NCBI RefSeq assembly: GCF_900188405.1
Contig: NZ_FZOF01000004.1
Location: 1 to 64,000 of the forward strand
Length of the DNA: 64,000 nucleotides
Reading direction: 5' to 3'
From: Actinacidiphila glaucinigra
GTDB lineage: Bacteria > Actinomycetota > Actinomycetes > Streptomycetales > Streptomycetaceae
Shown here: positions 43,196-50,809 of the stretch, in pieces
Layout: each line of letters begins with the position of its first letter
Position numbering within the stretch: the stretch's first letter is position 1
Notes under the pieces: generated by a model
Database searches by the model: none
What the model was told of the DNA's origin: nothing
The model's input: the letters and a program-made list of their open reading frames with translations, nothing else
Position numbers and translations under genes: made by a program

Positions 43196-43975
43196 TCAGC
43201 CCTTCCCGCCGCGCGGGCTGTGGTGGCGGCCGAGGGTGGAGGCCGCGACGGAGTTGTGGACCGTGAAGGCGATGGTGCCGGGGAGGTAGCGGTCCTCGGA
43301 CCACTCCACCGGCGCGCCCTCCGGGTCGGTGGTGCGGCGCCGCTCGCGCAGCAGGACCTGCCCGGGCGGGCAGTCCAGGAGGCGGACGTCGTCGGCGTCG
43401 GCCCAGGCGAGGTCGATGGTGTGGTCGGCGTCGGTGAACAGCACGCCGTGGGCGACGAGGGCCTCGGTGTGCGAGACGGTGTCGGGCGGCAGTTCGGCCA
43501 CCAGCTCGCCGATCCGGGCCGGGTAGAGGGAGCGTTCGACCATCACCGGCTCCCCGGACAGCGTCCGGACCCGCAGCACCAGGTGGACCTCGGCGCCGTC
43601 CGCCAGGCCGAGCTGGCCGGCCTCGAAGGGCTCGGCGGGCCGCCGCACCACGCTGTCCACCCGGCCGCCCGGGGTCTCCCCGATGGAGCGGGCCCAGTTG
43701 GTGAAGCTCAGCAGCTCCGAGAAGCTCTGCGCGCGCGGGCCGCCGAGCACGGTGCGCCGGGTGCCGCGGCGCGAGGTGACCAGGCCGTCCGAGCGGAGCA
43801 CGGCCAGCGCGTGCCGGACCGTGCCGCGCGAGACGCCGTAGCGCTCGGCGAGGGTGCCTTCGGGGGGCAGTTTCGTTCCGGCGGCGTACTCGCCCGCGAT
43901 GATCGCCTCGCGCAGTTCCGCCGCGACCTTGCGGTAGCGCAGCTCGCCGTCCGGGGTGCCCTGCTCCTGCCGCAC
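43196..43975 (-). CDS. GntR-family (HutC/UTRA) transcriptional regulator
   Basis: A 259-residue regulator. The winged helix (about residues 14-80) has KVAAELREAIIAGEYAAGTKLPPE and RYGVSRGTVRHALAVLRSDGLV. A UTRA effector domain (about 90-255) contains RVRTLSGEPVMVERSLYPA and ERRRTTDPEGAPVEWSEDRY. HutC-type members bind palindromes with a TCTAGA-like centre and respond to small phosphorylated, amine or sugar ligands. It sits between the phosphonate oxygenase and the phospholipase operon, and both carry the same candidate operator. It has its own TAGGGT -10 at 44032-44037. Direct binding to those sites is inferred from position and motif type. Confidence 0.88.
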   Translation of the reverse strand: MRQEQGTPDGELRYRKVAAELREAIIAGEYAAGTKLPPEGTLAERYGVSRGTVRHALAVLRSDGLVTSRRGTRRTVLGGPRAQSFSELLSFTNWARSIGETPGGRVDSVVRRPAEPFEAGQLGLADGAEVHLVLRVRTLSGEPVMVERSLYPARIGELVAELPPDTVSHTEALVAHGVLFTDADHTIDLAWADADDVRLLDCPPGQVLLRERRRTTDPEGAPVEWSEDRYLPGTIAFTVHNSVAASTLGRHHSPRGGKG

Positions 43976-44031
43976 CGTGCTCTCCTGCGCTGCTCGTGCC
44001 GTGCGGGCCGCGCCCGCGGCCGGTGCCCCCG

Positions 44032-44037
44032 ACCCTA
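44032..44037 (-). promoter_or_regulatory. Candidate -10 box of gntR
   Basis: TAGGGT on the minus strand, 57 bases before the gntR start and immediately after the phospholipase terminator. It indicates that gntR has its own promoter rather than depending on read-through. Confidence 0.4.
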
Positions 44038-44040
44038 CCC

Positions 44041-44084
44041 GGAGGGGACGGGGGACGGGCGTCGGCCCGTCCCCCGTCCCCTCC
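44041..44084 (-). terminator. Very strong terminator after the phospholipase gene
   Basis: A perfect 20-bp stem (44041-44060 pairing with 44065-44084) and a four-base loop, starting eight bases beyond the phospholipase stop codon. It isolates the phospholipase operon from gntR. Confidence 0.85.
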
Positions 44085-44092
44085 GCCGTGCG

Positions 44093-46060
44093 TCACACCG
44101 CGTGGACGGTTCCCGCGTACCGCTGGACGAAGCGGGTGCCGGTGCCCGCGGTGACGGTCACGTCGTAGCGGCCGCCGTCGGTGCGCCAGGTCACCCGGGT
44201 CCGGTCGCCCGGCCGGACCCACACGGTCTGCTCCTTGCCCGCGAAGTCGTTCGGGGTGAGCGTGAAGGCCACCTCGGTGCCGCCGTCGTTGCGCAGGTAG
44301 AACTCGACGTTCGCGTTCTCCGGCCGCCCGTCGTGCCGCAGGGTCGCGGTGACGCCGGGCACGGCGACGTCGTCCTGCCCCTCGGGGACGATCGTCCCGG
44401 AGAAGCGGCGGACGAAGCCGTCGGCGCCGTGCACGGAGAAGTCGTAGCGGCCGTCGGTGGCCGCCGCGTCCCACACATAGGTGCGCGTCGAGCGCGGCGG
44501 CACCGTGAACGGCGTCCCGGTGAAGGGCAGCGCCGTGTTGGGCAGCACCGTGAAGTGGTAGCCGACGGTGCCGTCGTTGGTCAGCCGGCAGGTGACCTTG
44601 CCCGTGTCGCGGTCGACGGTCGCGTCGGCCCACGGCCGGTACGGCAGCGGGCGGTGCGGCCGCCGCCCCTCCTCCTGCCCGGGCATGGTGGAACGGTCGG
44701 GCACCTTCACCGCGGGCAGCGACTGGTTGGCGTCGGCCTTGGCCATCAGCGCGACGGTGTCCGGCAGCGCGGGAATGCTGTAGTCGGGCTTGGTGAAGTC
44801 GAAGCAGCTGGTGAGGTCGCCGCAGACGGTGCGCCGCCAGTCGGAGATGTTGGGCTCCTTCACCCCGGTGACGCGCTCGAGGAAGCGCAGCACCGACGTG
44901 TGGTCGAACACCTGGGAGTTGGCGTAGCCGCCGCGCGACCACGGCGACACGACCCACAGCGGCACCCGGCTGCCCAGGCCGATGGCCTTGCCGTTCGCGA
45001 ACTCGTCCTTGGTGCCGGGCTCGGGGAAGGGCGGGATGACGTGGTCGAAGTAGCCGTCGTTCTCGTCGTACATGAGCAGGAAGACGGTGTGCTTCCACAC
45101 GTCGGGGTTGGAGAACAGCGACTGCAGCGCCGTGTTGACCCAGTGGGCGCCGTAGTCGGGGCTGGCGTCGGGGTGCTCGCAGAAGAGGTACGGCGCCACC
45201 AGCCAGGAGACCGTGGGCAGGGTGCCGTCCTTGCAGTGCTTGTCGAACGCCGTGAGGTCGAACTTCGTCATGGCGTTGACGTAGCGCGGGTCGTCCTTGG
45301 GGAACTCGTGGAACTGCTTGAAGTACGACAGGGCGTTGTCGTCGTAGTCGCCGTTGCGGTCGTCCGAGCCGTCCGGGTTGTGGTAGACGCGCCAGGTGAC
45401 GCCGGCGTCCTGCAGCCGTTCCGCGTACGTCGTCCAGTCCGCCACCGGGTTGCCGGTGACGGGGGTGTTGTCGGTCCACGGGCCGGTGGTGCCGTCGACG
45501 CCGGGGCCGGCGGTGCCGGTCCACAGGTAGAGGCGGTTGGGGTCGGTGGGCCCGTTCAGCGAGCAGAAGTAGCCGTCGCAGAGGGTGAAGGCGTCGGCGA
45601 GCGCGTACTGGTAGGGGATGTCCTCGCGGGTGAAGTAGCCCATGGTGCGCTCGCCCTTGGCGGACACCCACTTGTCCATGGCGCCGTTGTTGACGGCGGA
45701 GTGGCCGCTGTCCCAGTCGTGGGGCAGGCCGCCGGCGTTCTGGGCGTTGTACTTGGTGGTGTCCATGCGGAACGGCAGGAGGTGGCCCTCCTCGCGTCCG
45801 CGGGCGGGCTGGCGGAACACGGGGTCGCCGTTGGACAGGACGGCCGCCTGGCGGTCGCCGAAGCCCCGTACGCCGCTGAGGGTGCCGAAGTAGTGGTCGA
45901 AGCTGCGGTTCTCCTGCATCAGGATCACCACGTGCTTGACGTCCTCGATGCTGCCGTGCCGCGGGCCGTGCCCGGCGGCCTCGGCCGTGCCGGAGAGCCC
46001 GACGGCCGCGGCGGCTCCCGCGGCGGTGCCGATGAAGGCGCGGCGGCTGAACTCGGTCAT
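44093..46060 (-). CDS. Tat-exported phospholipase C (phosphocholine-specific type)
   Basis: A 655-residue exported phosphoesterase. The signal carries the twin-arginine motif SRRAFIGTAAG (residues 5-15). The catalytic domain begins KHVVILMQENRSFDHYFGTL with the nucleophile region, and the conserved GVRGFGDRQ, FTLCDGYF and LLMYDENDGYFDHV blocks follow. The C-terminus holds two tandem Bac_PLC_C domains (about residues 475-560 and 565-650). The family hydrolyses phosphatidylcholine and sphingomyelin to phosphocholine and a lipid. It starts 29 bases after the EEP gene stop, forming an operon behind operator B, and is followed by a strong terminator. A phosphonolipid substrate is speculative. Confidence 0.9.
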   Translation of the reverse strand: MTEFSRRAFIGTAAGAAAAVGLSGTAEAAGHGPRHGSIEDVKHVVILMQENRSFDHYFGTLSGVRGFGDRQAAVLSNGDPVFRQPARGREEGHLLPFRMDTTKYNAQNAGGLPHDWDSGHSAVNNGAMDKWVSAKGERTMGYFTREDIPYQYALADAFTLCDGYFCSLNGPTDPNRLYLWTGTAGPGVDGTTGPWTDNTPVTGNPVADWTTYAERLQDAGVTWRVYHNPDGSDDRNGDYDDNALSYFKQFHEFPKDDPRYVNAMTKFDLTAFDKHCKDGTLPTVSWLVAPYLFCEHPDASPDYGAHWVNTALQSLFSNPDVWKHTVFLLMYDENDGYFDHVIPPFPEPGTKDEFANGKAIGLGSRVPLWVVSPWSRGGYANSQVFDHTSVLRFLERVTGVKEPNISDWRRTVCGDLTSCFDFTKPDYSIPALPDTVALMAKADANQSLPAVKVPDRSTMPGQEEGRRPHRPLPYRPWADATVDRDTGKVTCRLTNDGTVGYHFTVLPNTALPFTGTPFTVPPRSTRTYVWDAAATDGRYDFSVHGADGFVRRFSGTIVPEGQDDVAVPGVTATLRHDGRPENANVEFYLRNDGGTEVAFTLTPNDFAGKEQTVWVRPGDRTRVTWRTDGGRYDVTVTAGTGTRFVQRYAGTVHAV

Positions 46061-46089
46061 GAGTGAATGTGTCCTTAGGTCGTTCGGGG

Positions 46090-47853
46090 TCAGCCGCGGG
46101 CGGACAGGGAGAAGGTGACGACGGCGGCCGCGTGGTCGGAGGGCCAGCCGTTGCCGGCGGTGTCCGGGAGGGCCCGGGGCCGGCCGGTGACCAGGGTGTG
46201 CGCCTCGACGACCTTGAGCGGGCCCGCGTACTGGATCTGGTCGATGCGGTCCTGCGGCTCCGCGCCGCCGCCCTCGTGCTGCGGCCTGACGGGCGACCAG
46301 GTGGTGCCCGGGTCCTTCACGGGGTTGGAGTGCTCGGCGCGGAAGGCGTCGGTGAGGCCGGCGTCCTCCAGCGCCTCGGTGACGGGCCAGCGCAGCCGGC
46401 CGGTCCCCCCGTGCGCGGACGACGTGCGGTTCGTCCAGTCGCGGTGCGACGGCGAGGCGAGGCCGGCGGCGAGCACGACGGGACCGCGCGAGGCGATGTC
46501 GCGGCGCATGGCGGCCACCAGGGCCTGCGTCTGCCGGTAGCGCGCGCTGCCCTTCTCCGCCGCCTCGACCTGCGCGGCGGTACGGCCGGCGAGCACGGCG
46601 TACGGCCCGTAGCCGGCCTCGTCCAGCTGCGCCGTCCACAGTCGCACGGTGCGCTCGCCCGGCAGCCGCAGGGTCGCGGCGGCAGCGGGCAGCGAGGCGG
46701 TGGGGGCGACGGTGTCGCCGAGCGGGTGGCGGCTCACGATGCCGAGGCCGCCGGCCTGGTGCACGTGCCAGCCGAGCGCGGTGGCGAGCCGCTGGGCGGC
46801 GTCGTCACCGCACTCCTGGAGCGCGACGGCGTCGAGGCCCTGGGTCAGCACCAGCCGCAGCTGCTTCTCCAGCGCGCCGTCGATGTGGCCGCCTGCGTCC
46901 CACAGGTTCAGCGTGGCGACCTTGAGGGTCAGCCGGTCCCTGCTCGCGCGGACCGGCACCTGCACGGTGACGGTGTCGGTGCCCACGGCGCTGTCGGTGA
47001 CGGTGACGACCAGCCGTCCGGGCGTGCGCGGCGCGAGGGACGGGGCCTTGCCGCTGACGGTGCCGTCGGCGGCGACGGTCAGCCAGGGGTCGCCGCCCGC
47101 GCGCTTGAAGGTGGCGCCGCCCTCGGCGTTGCCCTCCGGCCGGATCCACAGGCCGCCGAGTTCGACGGAGAAGGCGCTGCCCGCCGTCTGCGCGGCGGTC
47201 GTGACGGCGTCCACCGCCGCGTGCGGGCGCGGGATGACGGGGCGCGGTACGAAGCTGAAGGGCGCGGTGCGGGCCAGGATGCCGTAGCCGTCCTTGGCCA
47301 GCAGATAGGCGGTGTACGGCCCGCCACTGAGCCCGGAGGTGTCGATGGTGATGTCGCCGGAGGCGGCGGGGGTGTACTCCCAGGCGAGGGAGCCCCCGTT
47401 GCCGGGGACCCGGTCGCCGTCGTAGACGCCGATCCAGTTCTTGGCGTGGGGCGCGTCGGTCGTCCAGTGGAAGGAGACCTTGTCGCCCTCGAACGGGTGG
47501 GGCGTCCGCAGTTCGACCGAGTCGCCGGTGGGCGGGCCGGCGAAGGTGAACGGCTCGGTCTTGGCGAGGATGCCGTAGCCGTCCTTGGCCAGCAGGTACA
47601 CGGTGTACGGGCCGCCGCTCAGGCCGGAGGTGTCGAGGGTCGTCTTCCCCGAGGTGCCGGTGACGTACGTCCACACCAGCGACCCGCTGCCGCTGCCGGG
47701 CTGCCGGTCGCCGTCGTAGACGCCGATCCAGTTCTTGGGGTCCGGAGCGTCCGTCGACCAGGTGAAGGTGAGTTTGTCACCGCGTTGCGGAGGCGTCGTG
47801 GAGTCGAGCGCGACGCTGCTCCCGGATGCGGCGACCTGTGAGAGGGATGGCAC
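46090..47853 (-). CDS. Endonuclease/exonuclease/phosphatase-fold protein with two NWIGVY repeats
   Basis: A 587-residue protein. Two tandem ~95-residue beta domains (about 12-105 and 110-205) share NWIGVYDGDR and LLAKDGYGILA. An Ig-like segment (about 225-305) precedes the EEP domain (about 310-585). EEP landmarks present are VATLNLWD (Asn), ALQECGDD (Glu), DRIDQI (Asp) and the terminal SDH. The usual GDxN motif is replaced by AAGLASPSHRDW, so both catalytic residues at that position are missing. This may weaken or abolish phosphodiesterase activity. No signal peptide is obvious. The GTG at 47853 has a purine-rich site about 10 bases upstream. It is first in an operon with phospholipase C. 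Confidence 0.76.
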   Translation of the reverse strand: MPSLSQVAASGSSVALDSTTPPQRGDKLTFTWSTDAPDPKNWIGVYDGDRQPGSGSGSLVWTYVTGTSGKTTLDTSGLSGGPYTVYLLAKDGYGILAKTEPFTFAGPPTGDSVELRTPHPFEGDKVSFHWTTDAPHAKNWIGVYDGDRVPGNGGSLAWEYTPAASGDITIDTSGLSGGPYTAYLLAKDGYGILARTAPFSFVPRPVIPRPHAAVDAVTTAAQTAGSAFSVELGGLWIRPEGNAEGGATFKRAGGDPWLTVAADGTVSGKAPSLAPRTPGRLVVTVTDSAVGTDTVTVQVPVRASRDRLTLKVATLNLWDAGGHIDGALEKQLRLVLTQGLDAVALQECGDDAAQRLATALGWHVHQAGGLGIVSRHPLGDTVAPTASLPAAAATLRLPGERTVRLWTAQLDEAGYGPYAVLAGRTAAQVEAAEKGSARYRQTQALVAAMRRDIASRGPVVLAAGLASPSHRDWTNRTSSAHGGTGRLRWPVTEALEDAGLTDAFRAEHSNPVKDPGTTWSPVRPQHEGGGAEPQDRIDQIQYAGPLKVVEAHTLVTGRPRALPDTAGNGWPSDHAAAVVTFSLSARG

Positions 47854-47901
47854 GGTGTTGGGTCCTCTCCGCCCCGGCGCCGCCGCGGCGGCGTACGGGT
47901 G

Positions 47902-47927
47902 GGCAAAGTTGTCTAGATAACTTCGCT
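47902..47927. promoter_or_regulatory. GntR-type operator B (phospholipase operon promoter)
   Basis: The left arm GGCAAAGTTG is identical to operator A; the centre is TCTAGA and the right arm TAACTTCGCT (7 of 10 matches). It lies 49 bases upstream of the EEP gene start, and a TAGACA -10-like box occupies the same relative position as TATACA in operator A. Confidence 0.8.
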
Positions 47928-48111
47928 CCCAGCAAGCCGTCCCATGGCGACGAATCCATGAACGAGGGGTTGCCGCCGTCCGGGAATCAGACGGAAATCT
48001 GAGGACCGAGCTCAGGGCGGGGCGGGCTGCCCGCCGCCCCCGTACCCACTCTGAACAGCCGTGTCACGGAGAACGGGGCGCTCCACCACGGTTTCCGCGC
48101 GCGAAGCCGCG
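47928..48111. other. Gene-free spacer upstream of the phospholipase operon
   Basis: The region between operator B and the chitinase terminators carries no plausible coding frame and no further repeat I can recognise. Confidence 0.5.
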
Positions 48112-48169
48112 GCCTCCCCCCGGGCCACCGCTCGGGGGGAGGCGGCGTCATGCACCGTTCAACGGTGCA
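48112..48169 (-). terminator. Terminator pair downstream of the chitinase
   Basis: Two hairpins lie beyond the chitinase stop: an 11-bp stem (GCCTCCCCCCG, 48112-48122, with 48133-48143) and a 9-bp near-perfect palindrome TGCACCGTT-C-AACGGTGCA (48151-48169). The second is nearest the gene. Confidence 0.6.
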
Positions 48170-48196
48170 CGCTCTGCTGTGCGCAGGTGAGGTCGT

Positions 48197-49093
48197 TCAG
48201 CAGGTGAGGTTGCCGCCCGGGGCGACGCCCAGGATCTGGGTGAAGCGCTGGTAGTTGTTGACGCGGCTCTGCACCTGGGCCGGGTTGCGGCCGTCGCATT
48301 CGAGGGAGCCGTTGATGGAGCGGATGGTCTGGCCGAAACCCGCCTGGTTCACCATGGCGTTGTGCGGGGTCATGGTGCCGGGGCCGCTCTGGGTGTTCCA
48401 GTACCAGAGGCCGGTCTTCCACGCGACGGCGGAGTCCTGCTCGACGAGCCAGGGGTTGCGGAGGAGGTCGATGCCGAGGGCGTCGCCGGCGGCCTTGTAG
48501 TTGAAGTTCCAGCTGAGCTGGATGGGGCCGCGGCCGTAGTAGGCGGCCTGGCCGGCGGGGCAGCCGTAGGGCTGGCTGGTGTCGCAGTAGTGCGGGTAGT
48601 TGGCGGTGTTCTGCTCGACGATGTGGACGAGTCCGCCGGTCTCGTGGGCGATGTTGGCGAGGAAGGCCGCGGCCTCCTGCTTCTTCACCGTGTCGCTGCC
48701 GGTCTTGGCGAAGCCGGGGTACGCGGAGAGGGCCGCGACCAGGCCGCTGTAGCTGTAGAAGGAGTTGCGGCCCGGGAACATCTGGTTGAACTGGGCCTCG
48801 CTGACCACGAATCCCGACGGGTTGCCGGGGTTGCCCGGGTCGGTCGTGCCGCCGCAGGTGCCCTGGTCGGCCCAGACGCCCCACTGGCCGGTGGTGCCGG
48901 GGGTCTCGCCCTGCGTCCACCACTTGGCCTGCCAGTTGTGGCCGCCGTAGGAGGCGCTCATGCCGCCGGTGTAGACCGCGCCGGCGCTCCAGGGCGTGGC
49001 GCAGGTCGCGGCGGAGGCCGTGCCGGCGGGGAGGGCCACCGCCAGGCCGGCGGCGGCCGTGAGTGTCGTCAGGGCCGCGAGGATACGTCGCAT
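48197..49093 (-). CDS. Secreted GH19 chitinase with CBM5/12 domain
   Basis: A 298-residue exported chitinase. A Sec signal ends at ASA (residue 28). A chitin-binding CBM5/12 domain (about 29-80, CATPWSAGAVYTGGMSASYGG) and a Gly/Pro/Asn linker lead to a GH19 catalytic domain (about 95-298). AHETGG supplies the general acid Glu, and YYGRGPIQLSWNFNY and GNLTC are family signatures. It cleaves chitin in the medium. The ATG at 49093 is used, with a GTG one codon upstream. A DasR-type site and TTGACA in its promoter indicate N-acetylglucosamine-linked control. It is monocistronic. Confidence 0.93.
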   Translation of the reverse strand: MRRILAALTTLTAAAGLAVALPAGTASAATCATPWSAGAVYTGGMSASYGGHNWQAKWWTQGETPGTTGQWGVWADQGTCGGTTDPGNPGNPSGFVVSEAQFNQMFPGRNSFYSYSGLVAALSAYPGFAKTGSDTVKKQEAAAFLANIAHETGGLVHIVEQNTANYPHYCDTSQPYGCPAGQAAYYGRGPIQLSWNFNYKAAGDALGIDLLRNPWLVEQDSAVAWKTGLWYWNTQSGPGTMTPHNAMVNQAGFGQTIRSINGSLECDGRNPAQVQSRVNNYQRFTQILGVAPGGNLTC

Positions 49094-49143
49094 CACCGTA
49101 ACTGCTCCTTGTGTGGGGGGAGTTGTTGCGCTTCGCACTGAGC

Positions 49144-49184
49144 AATGAACCGGATTGGCCTATACCTGTCAAGGTCTAGACCAA
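49144..49184 (-). promoter_or_regulatory. Chitinase promoter with DasR-type operator
   Basis: GGTCTAGACC (49173-49182), the core of the DasR responsive element, directly adjoins TTGACA (minus strand, 49167-49172). Seventeen bases further lies TTCATT as the -10. The arrangement is that of known Streptomyces chitinase promoters. Confidence 0.85.
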
Positions 49185-49377
49185 CATCCCGCGTGTGCCC
49201 GGCCACGGCCCCGGGTTGAGGCTCCGCCCCGTCGGCGTAGCGTGGAATCAGGCCGGCGCCGGTGGGCGGGCGGGCCCGCGGGGCGGGGTGCGCGCCACGT
49301 CGAGCCGCGCCGCCGGCCCCAGGCGGGCCGCGCCCCCGGGCGGAGCCCGCGTCGGAAGCGCACGAGGAGCGTCGGCC

Positions 49378-50748
49378 ATGGGCAAGCCCTCAATCGACCA
49401 CTTGCGGGAGCGTGCGTACGGGGCGGTGATCACCGCGGACGACAGCGCCTACGACGAGGCCCGGAAGGTCCACAACGCGATGATCGACCGGCGGCCCGCC
49501 GTCATCGTGCGCTGCGCCAACGCCGGCGACGTCATCACGGCGGTGGACTTCGCCCGGGAGAACGGGCTCGACCTCGCGGTGCGCGGCGGCGGGCACTGCG
49601 TACCGGGCTTCGGCACCTGCGACGACGGGGTGGTGGCGGACCTGTCGGCGATGCGCTCCGTACGCGTCGACCCCGGATCGCGCACCGCCCGCGCCGAGGG
49701 CGGCGCCACCTGGGCCGACGTCAACGCGGCGACGTACGCCTTCGGGCTGGCCACCACCGGCGGCATCATCTCCACCACCGGCGTCGGCGGACTCACCCTC
49801 GGCGGCGGCATCGGCTACCTGTCCCGGGGACTGGGACTCAGCTGCGACAACCTGGTCTCTGCGGACGTCGTCACCGCGGACGGACGCTTCCTCGTCGCCA
49901 GCGAGAAGGAGTACGACGACCTGTTCTGGGCGCTGCGTGGCGGTGGTGGCAACTTCGGCGTGGTGACCTCGTTCCGGTTCCGGCTCAGTCCGGTCAGGGA
50001 CATCTACGGCGGCCCGATCTTCTACGACCTCGAGGACGCCCGCGGCGTGCTGCACGCGTACCGCGAGGTCATCGCCGACGCCCCCGAACAGCTCGGTGCC
50101 TTCCCGGCGTTCCAGATCGCCCCGCCCCTGCCCTTCATCCCGCCGGAGCGGCACGGCAGGGTCCACGTCGCCACCGTGACCTGCTGGGCCGGACCGCTGG
50201 AGGAGGGCGAGCGGGCACTGCGGCCCTTCCGCGATATGGCGCCGGTCGTCGCCGAGCACGTCGGCCCGATGCCGTACCCGGCGCTCAACACCGCCTTCGA
50301 CGGGCTCGTGCCGCCCGGCCTCCAGCACTACTGGAAGGCCAACTTCGTCACCGAGCTGACCGACGGGGCCGTCGCCGCGCACCTCGAGCACGCGCCCGGG
50401 CTGCCGGCGGTGAACTCGACCGTGCACATCTACCCGATCGACGGCGCCTGCCACCGCGTCCCCGCGGACGCGACCGCCTTCGCCTACCGCGACGCGTCCT
50501 TCGCCACCGTGATCGCCGGCATGTGGCCGGATCCCGCGGCCAACGAGGCCAACATCGCCTGGGTGCGCGACTACTACCGCGACCTGGCGCCGCTCTCCGA
50601 GGAGGGCGGGTACGTCAACTTCATGGCCGGGGACGACCAGGGGCGGATCCGGGCCAACTACAAGGGAAACTACGACCGCCTGGTCGAGGTCAAACGGGCC
50701 TACGACCCCGGGAACCTGTTCCACCTCAACCAGAACATCACGCCTTGA
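49378..50748 (+). CDS. BBE-type FAD-linked oxidoreductase (probably bicovalent flavin)
   Basis: A 456-residue flavoprotein of the berberine-bridge-enzyme/oligosaccharide-oxidase family. The FAD-binding domain has AVRGGGHCVPG (8-alpha-histidyl His) and RGLGLSCDNLVSAD (6-S-cysteinyl Cys), the two attachment residues of bicovalent flavins. TTGGIISTTGVGGLTLGGGI is the conserved FAD loop, and the C-terminal YDPGNLFHLNQNI is the family end block. Substrates may be sugars, alkaloids or antibiotics. There is no signal peptide, so it is probably cytoplasmic. GAGGAG precedes the ATG by eight bases. It is monocistronic, ending at a palindromic terminator. Confidence 0.88.
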   Translation: MGKPSIDHLRERAYGAVITADDSAYDEARKVHNAMIDRRPAVIVRCANAGDVITAVDFARENGLDLAVRGGGHCVPGFGTCDDGVVADLSAMRSVRVDPGSRTARAEGGATWADVNAATYAFGLATTGGIISTTGVGGLTLGGGIGYLSRGLGLSCDNLVSADVVTADGRFLVASEKEYDDLFWALRGGGGNFGVVTSFRFRLSPVRDIYGGPIFYDLEDARGVLHAYREVIADAPEQLGAFPAFQIAPPLPFIPPERHGRVHVATVTCWAGPLEEGERALRPFRDMAPVVAEHVGPMPYPALNTAFDGLVPPGLQHYWKANFVTELTDGAVAAHLEHAPGLPAVNSTVHIYPIDGACHRVPADATAFAYRDASFATVIAGMWPDPAANEANIAWVRDYYRDLAPLSEEGGYVNFMAGDDQGRIRANYKGNYDRLVEVKRAYDPGNLFHLNQNITP

Positions 50749-50763
50749 ACGGCCGCCCCGGCC

Positions 50764-50795
50764 GGGACCGGGGCCGGGATCCCGGCCCCGGTCCC
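50764..50795. terminator. Perfect 32-bp palindrome, bidirectional terminator
   Basis: The two 16-base halves are fully self-complementary around a GGATCC centre, located between the convergent stop codons of the flavoprotein and the aldo/keto reductase. Confidence 0.7.
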
Positions 50796-50809
50796 GCCCC
50801 GGTGGCGGC

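Noticed and set aside
42695..46066. A 1123-codon plus-strand open frame across gntR and the phospholipase gene
   Set aside because: It lies antisense to two clear genes, has Gly/Val/Arg-rich low-complexity translation and no family motif.
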